Shown: piece by piece, positions 63,566 to 64,000 of the stretch
Layout of the letters: each line of letters begins with the position of its first letter
Numbering within the stretch: position 1 is the first letter of the stretch
NCBI GenBank assembly: GCA_938017795.1
Contig: CALIJZ010000027.1
Coordinates: forward strand, 1 to 64,000
Source of the DNA: an uncultured Bacteriovoracaceae bacterium
Lineage (GTDB): Bacteria; Bdellovibrionota; Bacteriovoracia; Bacteriovoracales; Bacteriovoracaceae
DNA: 64,000 nucleotides
Direction: 5' to 3'
Translations under genes and position numbers: made by a program
The notes under the pieces: model-generated
The model's input: the letters and a program-made list of their open reading frames with translations, nothing else
Databases searched by the model: none
Told to the model about the DNA's origin: nothing

Positions 63566-64000
63566 ATGCAATTTGATAAACCAACAGTCTTAACATTAGA
63601 TCAAAAATTTAGATACTACGAAGAAGCAGTTCAAAATGCTGAAGGTGAAGTAGAAACACTTCAAGATCTATATAAATCAATCAGAAATAAAAAAGCTAAA
63701 ATTTTAAGAGAAGATTTTTGTGGAACTGGATCCGTGATGTGCAACTGGGTTAAGCAAGGAGCTGAGTATCATTCTTTTGGAATTGATTTGGATCCTGAGC
63801 CAGTAGGCTGGGGGAAAGAGAATCACTTATCAAAGTTAAATGCCGAACAACAAAGTCGAGTGAATTATATCATGGGAGATGTTTTTGAAACATCAACTGA
63901 AAAAGCTGATCTCGTAATCGCTTTGAACTTTTCATACTTTATTTTCAAAAAAAGAAAACAACTTATTGATTACTTCACAAGAGTAAAAGAGCATCTAAAG
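63566..64000 (+). CDS. Class I SAM-dependent methyltransferase, 5' part
   Basis: The gene runs off the window after 145 codons. SAM-binding motif I is EDFCGTGSVMCNWV, followed by the acidic FGIDLDPE that binds the ribose, and YIMGDVFE as motif II. The CGTG core is near-consensus. The substrate cannot be assigned. A promoter precedes it. Confidence 0.75.
   Translation, partial: MQFDKPTVLTLDQKFRYYEEAVQNAEGEVETLQDLYKSIRNKKAKILREDFCGTGSVMCNWVKQGAEYHSFGIDLDPEPVGWGKENHLSKLNAEQQSRVNYIMGDVFETSTEKADLVIALNFSYFIFKKRKQLIDYFTRVKEHLK

Noticed and set aside
1-64000. tRNA, rRNA, CRISPR or mobile elements
   Set aside because: No cloverleaf-sized gap with tRNA-like arms, no regularly spaced repeats and no transposase or integrase motif were found on reading; a covariance-model scan would settle the tRNA question.

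Overview
The window reads as chromosomal core from a low-GC, AT-rich Gram-negative bacterium. The best fit is a Bdellovibrio-and-like organism, probably a Bacteriovorax/Halobacteriovorax relative. The grounds are a complete type II secretion operon that includes gspN, GldF/GldG-type ABC exporter genes, DUF6178, many lipoproteins and beta-barrels, and a nucleoside/nucleobase salvage block that would suit a predator. This taxonomic call is inference; no rRNA lies in the window. I see no tRNA, CRISPR array, insertion sequence, integrase or phage gene.

Layout. 1-3475: tail of a Gld-like ABC exporter operon. 3609-7451: salvage operon (thymidine kinase, uracil-PRTase-like, hypoxanthine PRTase), then a GHMP kinase and a DUF429-like protein. 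7436-15600: an unusual block of exported proteins with CxxCH haem-c motifs, a Tat-exported protein with a faint DUF1501-like motif, a DUF1588/DUF1585-like protein, Thr-linker lipoproteins and two outer-membrane barrels. 15597-22920: membrane proteins, a Ca/Na exchanger, an IMP dehydrogenase without CBS domains, a VWA lipoprotein, two small genes and DUF6178. 22934-29205: haem operon hemA-hemC(D)-hemL-kinase-regulator-hemE on the minus strand. 29320-31370: small membrane protein and a PlsB-like acyltransferase. 31488-34288: infC with an AUU start, an intruding secreted protein gene, rpmI and rplT.

34285-49181 (minus strand): gspC-D-E-F-G-H-I-J-K-L-M-N, then ihfA and a MerR-type regulator. 49291-64000: long-chain acyl-CoA dehydrogenase, SIMPL-domain protein, A-type Fe-S-like protein without its CxC motif, M61 peptidase, type III glutamine synthetase, an OmpA/OmpW-like barrel whose ribosome binding site lies in a hairpin, topA, small exported proteins, zinc-independent L31, a tail-specific protease and a truncated methyltransferase.

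How they work together. The T2SS exports folded periplasmic proteins. The redox block would put monohaem cytochrome domains at the periplasmic face and outer membrane. The salvage genes recycle prey or environmental bases and nucleosides. The haem operon carries its own two-component system. The strongest candidate for an undescribed system is the exported redox block at 7436-15600. Other points worth checking are the haem-operon two-component system, the Bateman-less IMPDH, the minimal HemA, and the gene inserted between infC and rpmI.
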